A stretch of 64,000 nucleotides of DNA, taken from contig NC_051103.1 of the NCBI RefSeq assembly GCF_901709675.1, positions 3,335,501 through 3,399,500 on the forward strand. The letters are read 5' to 3'. Of this stretch, positions 34,190-47,283 are shown in pieces; the first letter of the stretch is position 1, and every line of letters starts with the position of its first letter. Source of the stretch: Syngnathus acus (Eukaryota > Chordata > Actinopteri > Syngnathiformes > Syngnathidae). Both the position numbers and the translations under genes were made by a program. Below the pieces are notes generated by a model, which saw nothing but the letters and a program-made list of their open reading frames with translations, was not told the DNA's origin and did no database searches.

Positions 34190-37100
34190 CACACGTCGCA
34201 CACCAGCTGCTAACAAATATCCAAAAAGAAGCCCACAGAAGAAAATTGCAATTTTCCTAAATTCACTTTATTATGCATGTTTATAATTAATGTGCCTAAT
34301 ATAATTAGTATATTTATAAAAAGTCAAATAATAAGAAATCAATTGTACTGTTGAAGCAACTTTTAATTCTAGTACCTCATATTTGCCAATAGGGGGCGAC
34401 AATAGTCAGCCAGACCCCACTAAGGAGGCTCTCTCCTTGGAGGGAGGATGGAGCTCCCCAGACTGCTGCAGTGCAACAGTTGCAGTTCACAAACACTTTT
34501 TTTTTTCCCTGCTGATAGATGAAATCAGATTTTTAACCAAATCTTCCAATTTGCTCTTCTTCATCCAAACGCTTTTTAAGATGCATTGTATCTTCTAACT
34601 TTATTGAACCTGCCTTGCACACGCCCCCATTTGATTGTTTATTATGCTTAGTGGAGATGTGGAAATGTAAATCGGGCTTGGAGCTAATGTGGACAACATG
34701 TGCTACCTGAAGTTGCTTTTAATAGTTTGCAGATGTCGGGTCATTTCGGCGTGGCTGCTTGGAGATTACGCACACCCTCGAGCTTTTACTTTAACACGCG
34801 CAACGAGCGTTTTTAAGATCTTTGCGTTTAACACAAATAGGCTAGCTCGTCGCGCGCGTGCGTCGGAATGTGACGCCCGTTTGCTCGCCAGGCGTCAGAG
34901 CTGCTTGGAAAAGGCGCTGTTTACTCTCCAAAAAGTAAATACGGCTAATGGAGGTGTGCAAAGAAGAAAAGCAGAAGGAGGGAAGGGATGAAAAGAATCA
35001 GACAGGGTGGGAGTGAAGGTAAAATGTAGTTAAATAGAAGAAAACAAATCAACAAGGAATCGCGAGAACACTTTCGCGTATGATGCCTCAACTGTCAAAA
35101 TTTACAAGGCTTATAAAACCCGGCGTCAGCTTAAATGACCTTCCCTCCCACAGAACGTCCGTTTAAATGCAGCAACATATGGCTGAACATACTTCCTCTC
35201 ATCCTCCTCCACATGCCACACAGACACCAGATCAGCTTTGATAAAAAAAAATAAAAAAAAAGTTGCTTCCAAAGTAACTTTTTGCAGATGCGTGACTGAT
35301 TAGATTTGTTTGACAACGCTTTCAAAAAAATCCGTCTGCATTTCTGCGGCGGCTATCGGAGTCAATTTATATCCCCTAATGTACCCCTTGAGGCTAATTA
35401 TTGGACATCAAGGTTGCCGGATGACAATCCCCCAAGGCCAAAATGGTGGATGCTACCAAAGCTGAGAATACCAGGCGGCAAGACGGAATGACGTCTTGGG
35501 AAACTTCTCATCTTGACTTCAAGCTACAGCGTCAAAATTTGAGCAAACACTGAGAGTCAACTGCTAAACTCTCTCTGCTTTTCTTTCAGGGCCGCTTTGC
35601 ATTTTACACTCATGCAGCTCAGGTTTCTATTTTATATCTTTTTTTGCTCCATTGTCCAAACTGTCAATTTTTTCATCTCGTTGCTTCTAGAAAAGCCAGA
35701 AAGGTTTTCTGTCGAAAAAGCCGAGTGGCTCTTTATATGACGTGTATTGAAATACTTAGGAAATGGAGAGAATTTGAGGAAAACATCTCAAGTCTGGGTG
35801 TGTGCAGCCTTCAGATAGGTGCGATATGCCATTCTTAGAAAGTCTGACGTGATGAATGGCCGCCTCGAGCTTGCGCGCAGCTGTTCCGCCCTGATCTGAG
35901 CGTCTGAGCACCGGGTGTTTGTTGACACAACGTCATTCAGCATCTCATGTTGTTTGAACAACACTTAGAGAAGACCCGGGCAACTCCCCGTGCGGCAGGA
36001 TGACACTGTTGACCATCCATCATTTCACCAAATCGTTTCTGTCTGCCTCTCACTTTGCCTCCACAGCAATCCAAGTATTATTTTAGCGCTACCTTGTTGG
36101 AATGAATGAGGAGTTTCATTTCAAGTGGCTTTGCTGCCATCTTGTGGTTGAAATGAGTTGAGCGCTTTCATTTGGACAAAAGTAGTGCTTATTCCCCCCT
36201 ATGAGCAATTATAAACCAGCAATAATTTTGGGTACCACTGACTAAAACCAAGTGTCCCTAATTAAGTCAGCAGCATGAGTCAAACTATGAAATCCAAATG
36301 ATCACTTTATGCCTGCTCACTTTTTCCCCGGCAGCTTGACGCGCCGCTGATTAAAATAGGCGCATTAGTCGATCAAACCGCACCGTACGAGCGGTAGGGA
36401 AACCCGATCCGCTTCGGCCGAGTCCATAAAGCCACAAAGGAGTAGCGTTTCCCCTCCGAAGATATGACTTGTGCAAACAGGCCTCGCTTTAACAATAACA
36501 ATGGTCTCAAGCAGCCGGGCCAAGCTAACTAATGACAGATCCACACCTTAATGTTGAGCGCTTGTTTGGGTTTAAGTGAGGGACGGCGTGCGTATGCGAG
36601 AGGGTGGTTTTGGAGGGGAAGAATGGCAGTTGTCAGCAGGTGGCTCGTGCCGCTGGAAAAGCAGCCCACGTGCGATGGAAGCGGAGATTGAAGGAGGAAA
36701 AACTCTGACGCAGCGTAACGCTACTCGAGGCCCGGCGGCGGACGATGTCCAACCATAACGGGGCGGCGCGTTGAGGCAGCTTACCGACGCTCTAATGAGG
36801 GCAACGCGGATTTTTTTGCCTCACGGCCAGAAGGGTTTGATTTCCTTTTCTTTCCTCGCTGTCTACAGATCAAGCCGATGGTAACCGGAGCCCTAAAATG
36901 TTTTAATCGAGATAAGACTTGCGGGAGAAGAAGTCGCTAAAGCATCCACTACTATTTTCAGCTTTACATGATGAGAGAAGCTGTCATTGACCTCCAAATA
37001 AATATATTTGATATGTTAGGGCTCTCTTTTCGTCTACCAGTGAAAATGAGTAGTTTTTGTTTTTTTGTAGACGGGTGCGGCAATAGAATTTTTTTTTCTT

Positions 37101-37270
37101 CTTTTTTTTACAGCAAGGATGCTAAAGCAGCAATGAGATATCAAAACCTGTCAAATATGGCAAATCCAGGTCCAGAAAGTAAAAATCATGCCATATTTTG
37201 TTTTTAGCCACAGTTGCTTGGACGAGCTTCCTGAGTCGAAGCACCTGCGGCTAAAGCTAAACTCTTGTGT
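34190..37270. other. Upstream flank of sox9, no further gene seen
   Basis: Non-coding. The first 3 kb upstream of sox9 contain scattered CG-rich patches (for example 34780-34930 and 36320-36790), which may be regulatory. No frame is recognisable. Confidence 0.5.
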
Positions 37271-37273
37271 TTA

Positions 37274-37551
37274 CCGTATTTTCCGCACTATAAGGCGCAC
37301 CTGAAAACTTCCAATTTTCTCAAAAGTCGACAGTACGCCTTATAATCAGGTGCGCCTTATATATGGACCAATATTGAGCCACTACAGCAGGCGTGTCCAA
37401 AGTCCGGCCCGCGGGCCAAATGTATATATCTTATATATGGACAAAGTTTTAAAATGAGCCATTCATTGAAGGTGCGCCTTATATATGAACAAAGTTTTAA
37501 AATGGGCCATTAATTGAAGGTGCGCCTTATAATCCGGTGCGGAAAATACGG
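37274..37551. mobile_element. TA-flanked palindromic MITE, copy 2
   Basis: 278 bp, same ends (CCGTATTTTCCGCACTATAA and complement) and TA flanks as the element at 14634. The interior differs: it carries a 35-bp block beginning CAGGCGTGTCCAAAGTCCGG and reading on through CCCGCGGGCCAAATG, which resembles one end of a hAT element. The right terminus lacks the final GCGCCTTATA stretch, so the inverted repeat is slightly shortened on that side. Confidence 0.85.
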
Positions 37552-38160
37552 TACTTGGGTTTGCTACTTCTTGTAGCTAAAATTGCCAATAATGAATTCA
37601 CCATTTTCAATGAATGGTACTGTATTATATTTTTTAGGGTTTTCGAAACACCAAATAACACATGACACTGTTGTGGGCTTTCTTTTTAGCTCTACAGTTT
37701 CCTGATTTTCATGCCACTCGGGGCAGTGTGGTACCCGAATGTAGAGATTACACCGAGGTGAGTGTTTGTTTTCTTTTCTTTTATTTTTGTTGTTGTTGTT
37801 ACTGTTAAATGACCCCTCAGCTGCCAATGCAGAATAAATCAACAAGCTACACACAAGAAAGAAGGAGAATAAAAATATTTGCTATGAGGCAACTTGGACA
37901 AAAAGAAAGATGGATGGAACAAAAATGGAAGGCAATGGACACTGAAAAAAAAACCAAGTGAAGCGACAAAGGTAAGCACAGCTATGCTGTGGATTTTTCA
38001 TATTGGGGAAATTTGAAAATATTTTGTGACATTTATTAATGTATTTAAACTAAATGGGGTCATGGAAGTTGCAACACTTTGACAAGTTGACATATTTTGA
38101 CATATATGTTCTATTTCAAATGAAATCCAATTCACTTGAATTAACTTTAAATATAAAAAT
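37552..38160. other. Intergenic, no gene seen
   Basis: AT-rich with a short (TTG)n tract near 37785-37800. No feature supported. Confidence 0.5.
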
Positions 38161-38545
38161 CTACCCCGAAAACACAAACATCCACCACAACACAAACATC
38201 TGTCCTTTTGTATTGCATGTCGCAGAAAATGAATAAGGTAGGTTCTACAAACTTGAATCAAAACGTCACTCTGAAACTTTGTTTGCTACATTTAGACTCA
38301 GGAACAAATGTAAAACTTCATTTACTTTTATTGCATAGTTTTTTAAATCCACCCCAAAAACACAAACATCTGTCATTTTGCATTATATGTCGCAGAAAAT
38401 GAGTAAGGTAAGTTCTGCAAATGACTCAGGTAGGTTCTACAAATGAGTAAGGTAAGTTCTACAAACTTGAGTCAAAAAGTCCACTCCGAGACATTTAGGC
38501 TCGGGAATAATGTAAAACTTGATTTTCTTTTATTGCATATTTTTT
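38161..38545 (+). repeat. About 170-bp tandem duplication with an internal 22-bp expansion
   Basis: The segment from ACACAAACATCTGTC through ATGTCGCAGAAAATGARTAAGG to TTTTATTGCATA occurs twice (38217 and 38387 mark equivalent points, period 170 bp). In the second copy a 22-bp unit of type AAATGAGTAAGGTAAGTTCTAC is present two extra times. The frames read across it are not coding. Confidence 0.8.
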
Positions 38546-41500
38546 TTAAATTTAATTCCGCCTTACTGATAGCGTGAGCCAGCATGATCCACGGTAGGAA
38601 CTTGGCATTGGAAAGTGGATGAAGTTCTGGGCGTCGTTGGGAAGTAATGAGGGATGTTGACTCTTAGGTGACGAGGGTGGGCGGATGTGACCACTAAACG
38701 AGACGCTTGCCAGGTAAACACGGCGCCATCGCCATGCCAGTGTGGTCTTGTTTGTGACGCAGTTTGGAGGCGGGACTTTTTATCGGAAGACACTGCAGAC
38801 GATGACGTGGATGCGTGAGGCGATCGGATTTAATTAACTAGCAATTGTTTTGTCATTGATACCGTGCCAATGACGGCCGTCCCTCGTGGTCCCCTACAGC
38901 CCAGGGCCCTAAATTCCCGGGTTGCCTGCTCTGTCGCGCTGTCTCTGATTACAGCAGTAATTGATTGTTTTGACAAAAAAAAAAAAAAATAACTGAGTTG
39001 TTGTTATGAAAATGCGCCCCCACACCACCCCTTCTCTGAAAGCCGCAAGCGAGTGGCGGAGTAGCTCAGGACCGCATGCAACAGTCAGCGCTCTGTCTAT
39101 CTCATAGGCTCATTGAGTCGTGCGGTTTGGCAGGTCCGACGACGACGTAGGTGGTTCCCGGTGAAGATATGGAGGCCTGTGTGTGCCCCGGCTTAAGTAT
39201 TCACTTTCGCTTAGCCATTAGGACACGCTACACATTGAAATAGTGTGAGTCGCCACGGAAAGTGGCCAGTCTGAGTCTTTTTGGCGTTTGTCCTGCAAAC
39301 TCAAATTTAATATTCTAATAAGAGAACTCTTTTGGCTGAGCTAATACAAATAGGCCGGATAAGTGCTCGCTATAGCCCGTTCACGAACAGGCCTCGGTTA
39401 TTGGGTACGTCCAGCTAAACATATACAGTAATGAGCGCGGCTCGATATCAAAGGCCCACGTGGATTTTAAATGTTGGCAATACGTGATGTTTGCTTGGAT
39501 TGACCGCTTTTTAATCAACTCATTTGGGTTCTGTACATAGTGTTAATGCAGAGGCAAAACATAAGCTAAAACCTTTTGACGTCGGTCTGGGTAATACGGA
39601 TTATGGGGGAGCTTAGACAACTTCCCAGAAGACACACGGCGCCCTGAAGGTGTTTTATCGCACAGGCGCCCCTTGTGCGACACCCTTGCCGTCTTTCGGG
39701 TTGATCTGAGGAAAGAGGTCAAGTTGTCGATGTGGTTCTGCTTCCTTCTATTCGACTCGAAGCCTTTTTTTGAAAGTATCCATTGAATTTTCATTTTTTT
39801 GTCATTTTGGTATACTTTTGAAATATGATGGCGCCAAAGACCGAATGTTATCCGCTGATAATATCTTATAGTTGCATAATATAAAGAGCTTCATTCACGG
39901 GAGTCTTCAGCAGTTGGGTTTTCCCTTTGCAAAGATATTTTTCAGTTTATTTCCAATGTTTACCTTCTCCCCTCCTGATGGTAAAGTATGCAGCCTATTA
40001 ACAGTGTGGTTAAGTAGCTGGAGAGTTGGTATTAATTCAGAGTACTCCGACGCGCCGCCAGCCTCGTCCTGTGACGTGATGCGATGCGCCGTTGAAAATC
40101 CCGCACTTCAATGGCGCCCCCTCGCTAGGTGCCAAGTGATTTTTATCTCTGGCTAAACAGTCACCCTTCCAATCGGAGCTCTCTTAGGAGCATATGAATA
40201 CACTTTACACTCACGCGAAGGAAAACAGGTAACTTGAGAGCAGGCTTGGAGCGAGAGCAGAGCCTGCAGGTAAAAAAGGGCTGCAGTGTGTCAGCGTACG
40301 TGCGTGTGTGCAGGGTGTCACTGTAGACTTGTTCACACTCACCGTGTGTCTGCGTTCCAGTAGAACTTTCAAGTTGGACGCCCTGAATGTTGGCGAGCAG
40401 ATTTAATGGAACTATAGTGCTCGTTGCAAATTTTGGAGAGTAGTGCTAGTTGGGAAAATATGTAATTTATTTTTTTATTCAACGTAAAGAATCGTAATTG
40501 CCTATAGGTGCCACAAGATGGCGGCAAAGCGGACATTGTTTTTCAGAATAATACTCCTGCACTCACTTCAACATAGTTATTTGTTAAATGCCAAAGCACT
40601 GGTTTTGTCGAAATAAATCTTCAACTCACTTATGCATAGTCACAAGATGCTAGAAAAAAAATCGGAAAAACAACAAAGACCGCTACGTTAGCGTCTCGCC
40701 ATCAGTCAGTTGGCTAATTTCCATCTCTAGTTTATACATGTGCCAAAAATTACATACACATTTTACAATATTAGAAACCAAAAATCTCATTGGAAATTAT
40801 GGGTCGAAAGTTAAACCCAGTGTGCTAGTTTGTCAATCTTCTGGCGCCACATCAGATGAAAACATAGTTAGGAACTGCCTCTATATACTTTATTTTAACC
40901 TTTATGCACTAAGATTGTTAATGGGGCCAATCTGACCTTTTTCATTGACACGTGGGAGCTGCTCAGGGCGACAGGAGTTTTCTTTTCTCCGTAGCGCCGT
41001 AACAGAGGAACGTTAAACGCCTTGTTCTAAGATAACAAAGGCAGAGACGGTGTTTCTGTTCGGAGCGCTAATGCGAGGTCGGCTTTCACCATATTTGTCA
41101 GATATACGTACATAAATCACAGCGCATTGCAAAGTTGTATAAAATCATTTTTTCAACGCGTTGAGTATTTTGCTTTGCGCGACATGGAAAGTGGAAAGTT
41201 TATGGCGGCTTAAAAAACGTTATTGAGGCCCAAAGGAGAATTTATTGCAAAGCTTCTACTAAATCATTTCAGACAGACAAATATACAAATACAGCCCGAG
41301 AATTGTTGTAGTATGTGTCATTTTCTTGATTTTCGATACCAGTGCCGATTAATCATAGCCTTAATTAATCGTGGCTATTTTTCAACTTCAGCACTTTTGT
41401 TTAATTGCGCGTGTGGAAAAAAGAGAGCAATGGAAGGCTGCCTAGCATGGAAATTTTGTGTCTGGAGTGAAAACCACCAATGTTTCAATTGCGGACAAGG

Positions 41501-41662
41501 TGAGACGAAGCGTGTCAAAAACCTCTCCTCATCAACTTCCATTTATTTTATTTCAGATTTATATTTTTACATGCACGCGCGCAGAAATCCGTAGTCATAT
41601 ATCTCTGTCTTTCATTCGCTCCCCTTCTTTCAACACTCCTGTTTATTTAATTTTATTTTTTT

Positions 41663-41680
41663 GGGGGGTGGGGGGGAGGG
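41663..41680 (+). repeat. G-rich tract, quadruplex-prone
   Basis: Runs G6, G7 and G3 separated by single T and A bases. A quadruplex is possible by splitting the longer runs. Confidence 0.6.
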
Positions 41681-44125
41681 CAAGCCTTCCAGGTAGCGTC
41701 ACACTCATAATATTTGGAGTGGAGGGCAATTTATTTTCTTTTTATTAAACGCTGATTAATATGCAGCGTCGGGAGCGACTAATGCTGCGGGGTTTCGTTC
41801 CCTCGAGCCCGCCTCGTTCTCTGAGGTGGGACCTGCCCGCAAATGGGCTGGACATTTACATAAGTCTGGTTTGGATGAATCGAAAAGAACTCATTTTCCA
41901 TGTTCCTTCTTCCACTCTCTTCTACTGTCAAGTTCTTTCTTGGCTCCGAGATCTTGGAATTGTCAAGGCGGGAATGTACTAATTGCTCCGCTTTTGGGAT
42001 TTGGCATAAAGTCCCCGTGTGGTTTCTATTAATTAGCCAGCATTAAATACGTGATGGACGACAAGGGAGGAAGTTGAGCACGACGTTAACAATGCCGGCG
42101 ATCTCTTGATTATTTCAACCCGCTTCCTTCTTTCCAAGCTAAGAACATTTCTTAGATGAGGACCCGGTAGGCAGAAATGACTCAGGTCGTCACCGTCACG
42201 TGAAAGCTGTCCTGGAACAACTTTGTAAGCGTAGAACATGCTGTTTAAAAAGGCCTCAGAGAGATGCCCTGTCATTTCCTGCTGGAAAAGCTGATCAATC
42301 ATAGCTCAAGGAGAAAAGATGGCGGCTTTGGCAGGTCCGAGCAGAATGTTGAGATAAATGCAAATTTGGAATTGTATTTAATGTAAAGTTTGAATACACG
42401 AAAAGATAACAAATACATATAAATAAGCGAGATGACATTCATGATTGTGTACAGAGTAGGAACCCATTTTTTTTTCTTCTACATTTAAAACAACACCTCG
42501 CGCCAGCGGCTCTCCATTTCCACCCGCTTGTCATTTATCAAGCGAGCACCATCATAAGCGTTTAGGCTGAACACAGAGCAGGCCACAGTAGCACCGAGAA
42601 GGACTGGCAATCCAAATGAGCCTCTAACGAAGATCAGTTTATTTCCATAAGGAGGAATTATTTGATTTGTTTTGAGTTAGAAGCATGGTCACGTGTCAAA
42701 TGAAACTCTTACCTCAAGGCACCATTGTATAGTATTTTGGAGCAGATTGTGACACATTGACACTTTGGGGGCCTTCATGGTTCCTGTCAAGAGTCATACA
42801 TAAAAAATTATTATGGAACTACTATAGAATTTTTCTTTTTTAAGAAAAGGAAAATGCATTCCCGTCTTTTGCTTTATGGGCTTTTAAGAAGTTTCCCATG
42901 GGTGGCATTCATTTCTGTGCTTTATTTGTGGAAAATCTATTCTTACTTCACAAATCAAGATGGACCTTTTTAGTCCTGCTTTGCCTTCAGTCAATCTTGG
43001 TCCACTTTCACAGTCTTTCTTCAGGGTACTTTACTGTGGCTAGTCGGTTGATAGAGCCAACATCAATCCCCAAATTTCCACGTGATGGACATTCAACAAG
43101 TGGAATAATAAGCAGTGGAAGCATGCTCGGAGGGCAGTGTTTCACCAAAGCCAAGCCAATGTGTCATGTTCTGGCAACAAAAGCCAATCTGCTTCTGGCT
43201 CGCGCTCTGTCTGTCATTCCTCAAAACCTGGAGTGGTGGGAGGTGTAAAACATGATTTTCACACTCAGCCGCAGCACTTAGGACGTTTAAAGAGTGGCGA
43301 TAAATCAGGACACACTTGTGCCATCCCCCCAAACTGTCATGTTGTCGTATTTAATTTTGAGAAAGATAGTTATTGAATCTGCTGAAAGGTTCTTAGGGTC
43401 AATTTAGGGACAAGTCCTTGACTTCCTTCTGAAGGAATATGTGGTTACTTTGTTGACATCTGCTTCAGTTTTGAAATTGTGTCTTTAGGAACATAAATCA
43501 TATCCACAAGGAAGTGTTCACATGATTTAAGAGGTATTTGGTGGTGGGGGGGGAGATTCTTTAAACAGTGGCCTTCCTTCTATTGCCTTAAATTGTGTTC
43601 CCTTCAGAGGAGTATGACTCAGCATTCTCCTTGGAAGTCCAAATGTTCTCCCTCCATGTGAACATACATCCATGTTGACCAGCCAAGACGTTTCCTTGAA
43701 AGAATTCAATTCCTGCTGTGCTTTCCTTCAGCTGATGGCTCTATCAGAAGTTTTGGGGACACCGCGGTTTGTGGCTCGGCATGCGTGCTTCTGGATGAAT
43801 ATCTGTTCTCAGAGTTGCCTCCCGCGGAGAACTCTGGCGCTCGGCCGTTACCTCGCTGCCAATCACGATGCTCTCATCCGGAGCCAGACGGGGACCGAAG
43901 CCAATCAGAATCCCGATTCATTTCCTGAGGGGAAATAGTTGTGGTGATGGTGGAGTTGTGGGCATGTATACTGACAACACAGACTGTATGAATGAACTGG
44001 ACAGGCTTTCTGTGTTTTGTTGAGGGAATGCATTAAACTTGTCCTCTTGAATAGAGGACGATGGTGAAATTAAGGTTGGAGGATGCCTTCTTCAGGGTAT
44101 GGCCTCTGTCTATCCTTTACAAATA

Positions 44126-44142
44126 ATAATAATAATAATTGA
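44126..44142 (+). repeat. (AAT)n microsatellite
   Basis: Five to six AAT units, short. Confidence 0.85.
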
Positions 44143-45694
44143 GGGAAGATTTTATTAAATTTCCCCCAGGAAGTGATTGATTAGAAAAATGAAGATTAGA
44201 CGCAAAGTGGTCTTTTAATTTGCCATCTCATGTTCATCAGTCACGGCTCCGAATGAAACTAAGTGTGGCGCCACGGTGAATCCACGCCAGTGATGTGTCG
44301 TGCTGATTGTTCGCTTCGTATTAATCACATCCACATCTTGTAATGAAATAGAATTTGGACTGGCAAGCCGATGGACCACCAGGGACCTCATTATGTCTCC
44401 CCTACTTTTTCTTTATTGGGTTCTGGATTTCCCCAGTCACCTGTTTTTCTTTTTGACTTCCTGTAAAAGTCTTATACGACTAGATAGTGCATAGATGTTT
44501 GAGGACAGGGAAAGAAAACTGCAAAATCCAGCTGAAGCTACCTAGCCAAGAGATAATTGTTTCCATATTATTTAATGAATTACAGCCATTTCTCTCTGTC
44601 TGTCCATTGGCTTGTCCATTTCTTTTTCACTTCCATGTCTTGACATGATTAATTTCACCCCACTTTGACATTAATGTGGGTGAACATTATCCACAACATG
44701 AATAACAAGTGTGATATCTGTGATTTGTAACCAATAACTCTCAGGCAGCTCTTTTCATTTTCTACACACACATTTGATGTAGTCAAGCTCACCACACAGT
44801 ATGAGCTGTTCTATAATAATAATTTTTTATGGTACATGAGGGCACACTTCAGAGTCGTTCAGGCATTCTACATGCGTGTACCGAATGGGCAATTTTAGCT
44901 GGAGTGCCGCTCTATTAGTCCAGATTTTTTAGGGTTTGGCATGCATTTATTTTCCCCTCCTGTGGTGAGAACAGAATGGGACAGCTCCCCTCGGCCAATT
45001 TGTGTGGTTCTGTTCCTGTCCCATGAATTAAGGTTGAAAATAGAGGTCCTAATGGGCTCGGCTCGGGGACCAGATGTCTGGGTCTGTTGGTTTTTGTGGT
45101 GGTAGAAGTAGGAGTGGGGGGCACAAAATAACAGGTGAAGGCAAAAATGCTTTTTCCATTTACTTTTCTGCTTTGTGGTGGAATAATGATTGAAAAGATT
45201 CACCATTGATGTTTTGCTTGCCAAAGCAGGTGTTTAAGCTTTGGTTCCATGTGTTCTCATCACATTTTTTGGATTGGTTGAGCTCACTTCTGGATTGAAT
45301 TCTTGGCCCCAGGGGTCGCGGTTTCGGGTTGAGCCGGAGGAAAAGACTCTGCCAGAATTTGCATTACTCCATCTGTCAGACCTCAGACACTGTGTTTGCA
45401 ATTCCACACATTCAGTGGAGATAGGTGAGGGAGAGATGGCAGGCAGGGCTAAGAATGGAACAAGATCAGCACTTTTGGACCAGGAACCTTGAACGGGGGT
45501 ATGATTCATGATTCAGCAAGAGAACCAGAGCTGGATGGATGATGGCTAAAATGATTATGATGAGGAGGAAATGAATCAGCAGCTAGCAAAGGAAAAGGTT
45601 AGACAACTGTAGAAGAAGCCCAGAAAGGGGTGCACATGTTGGGCAACGAAAGAGAGCCCCCCACAACCAAAACGTATTCAGTTCCTTTTCCATT

Positions 45695-45863
45695 GGTGAA
45701 TTCCCGTTGTTGCATTTTGTGCAGACAACACGGGTTCGATTCCCAGCCGTCGGCCCACCAAGCCAGGATAAATGGCTGGGTTTCATCAGGAAGGGCACCT
45801 GGCTTCAAAATGGTGCCAAACAAATCATGTGGTGGCAACTCCTGATTGGGAGGAGCTGAGATT
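45695..45863 (+). mobile_element. tRNA-derived SINE, degenerate
   Basis: It has a perfect pol III B-box-like GGTTCGATTCC at 45733-45743 in a tRNA-like setting (GGTGAATTCCC... to AACACGGGTTCGA). After this come ATGGCTGGGTTTCATCAGGA, GGGCACCTGGC and GCCAAACAAATCATGTGG, and a tail GTGGCAACTCCTGATTGGG. These match the order of blocks in a widespread fish SINE body (CATCAGGAAGGGCATCCGGC ... GTGGCGACCCC) with mutations. No good A box is visible, so the 5' part is truncated or decayed. Confidence 0.75.
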
Positions 45864-46280
45864 GAACTACTACATCAAATTAAGAACCATAGCTTTGATT
45901 GTTCTACCAGTTCTGACTTTTATTGGTCTATGTCAACACACAGAGTTGCTCCAAGCCACCTAGACCAGACTAGCATTTTTTTACCTGCAGACTGCATAGG
46001 ACCATAGGCCAAGTTCTTCCAGATATGGCCACCATGAGGGAATGTGTGTGTGATACGTACACACATCAGTTGGAGCACATGTCCACTTCAATAATTGTCT
46101 CTCCCAGCACTTAGTCATATCCATGGTTGCCCGGAGACGGCTAAGTTTAGTAACCTCAAAATTGGTTGAAAACAAAATAATCTGGGTGCAGTGCTGTTTT
46201 TGGATGTGCAAGTTTCTTTATTTCTGACACTGCACATTCCAGCTGGATAACAGGTTTTAACCGGTTATTATTATGCAGTA

Positions 46281-46526
46281 TTGCGTTTCAGTCTCTTCGC
46301 CCTGTGTTCTGGTCCTCCGGCTCTGTGCAGCCTGGAGGATTTCATTCCAAAACATAGCAGAGCCATTCCAAAACATCACCTGATCATCGTTGCTGGCGAT
46401 TTCAAATATACTGACATTTACGTCATCCAGATTATGCTTCATCATTTTGATAGAACCTTTGGGCCATATAGCCTTTGCAATCAATCGGATTCTCAAACCT
46501 TGACTGAAGTGGATACGACAGCCTGA
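46281..46526 (+). mobile_element. Possible LINE endonuclease fragment
   Basis: An open frame contains HHLIIVAGDFKYTDIYVIQ; the GDF core (46395-46403) sits in a context like the conserved VAGDFN motif of APE-type endonucleases of fish non-LTR retrotransposons. The rest is degraded. It lies 0.4 kb from the SINE. The call rests on one motif. Confidence 0.4.
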
Positions 46527-47086
46527 GGCCAAATTCTTAACTGGTGTCCTGTTGCTTTGTGCAGTGGGCAATAAAGTAGCAGTAAGCAGCAGAGGGTCTT
46601 TACTTGTTCACCCCGTCTGTTTGATCTGTCACGTGTGCAACACATTGTCCTCCTGCCCACCCCACACGGCACGGAACCCCCCTAACCACTGTATCGCCTT
46701 AGGTGAAAAGTCACGATTGCAGTACAAAAGGTAGCCACATAGCGAGAAGAGCAAGGGGTGGTTGTGATTAGTCAGTTCATTTCTGCAATGATGGACGGCA
46801 GACGACTTTGTGGTGGGCCCAAACATGGTATGTTTGAATCCACTGATTAACAATATTGAGTAAAATGGACTCGGACAAGATTTAATTAAGACAGAACACC
46901 TCTGGTATCTATAGAAAGGCATCATCGGTTTTTGCTGCATACATGACCATTTCGCTCGTTGGAATTGGAGCAATGGTAGACACTGTGTGTCATTTTGTCC
47001 TAATCTCCTCTTGGGCAATTCAGCCCAAAACAGCCCCATAGACCCCGCTTGACCCTACGGCTTGGCTGCAATTACAAAGCCGTGCG

Positions 47087-47108
47087 ACGCACACACATAC
47101 ACACACAT
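47087..47108. repeat. Imperfect CA microsatellite
   Basis: ACGCACACACATACACACAC. Confidence 0.8.
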
Positions 47109-47250
47109 CACCAAACCTGTCCAAATTCATCCTGTGGTGGACAGATACCAGGACCTCCGTGGGCGTATGTTTCCAGAGGAGATGTGACCTTAATTGCTTA
47201 AGTCTTAAATTATCTTTAATTGTGCACACTGTGTTGCTTTATGGTAATGG

Positions 47251-47283
47251 GAGGGGGGGGGGGGACTGGTGTGTGTGTGTGGG
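47251..47283 (+). repeat. G tract and GT repeat
   Basis: A run of 12 or more G, then ACTGGTGTGTGTGTGTGGGG. Confidence 0.8.

Larger units (their letters stand above)
38560..45690. other. Upstream sox9 desert, no gene defended
   Basis: Mostly unique non-coding sequence. It holds candidate regulatory blocks at about 38822-38978, 41020-41041 and 42485-42660 (see findings), a G-rich tract at 41663-41680 and an (AAT)n repeat at about 44126-44142. Frames of 80-123 codons have no recognisable domain. Confidence 0.5.

Noticed and set aside
38161-38545. Possible CRISPR-like array
   Set aside because: The 22-bp units are contiguous without spacers and lie in a vertebrate genome; it is a minisatellite.
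45733-45743. Functional tRNA gene
   Set aside because: Only the B box is well kept; no acceptor stem, A box or anticodon arm can be folded, and the downstream body is that of a SINE.
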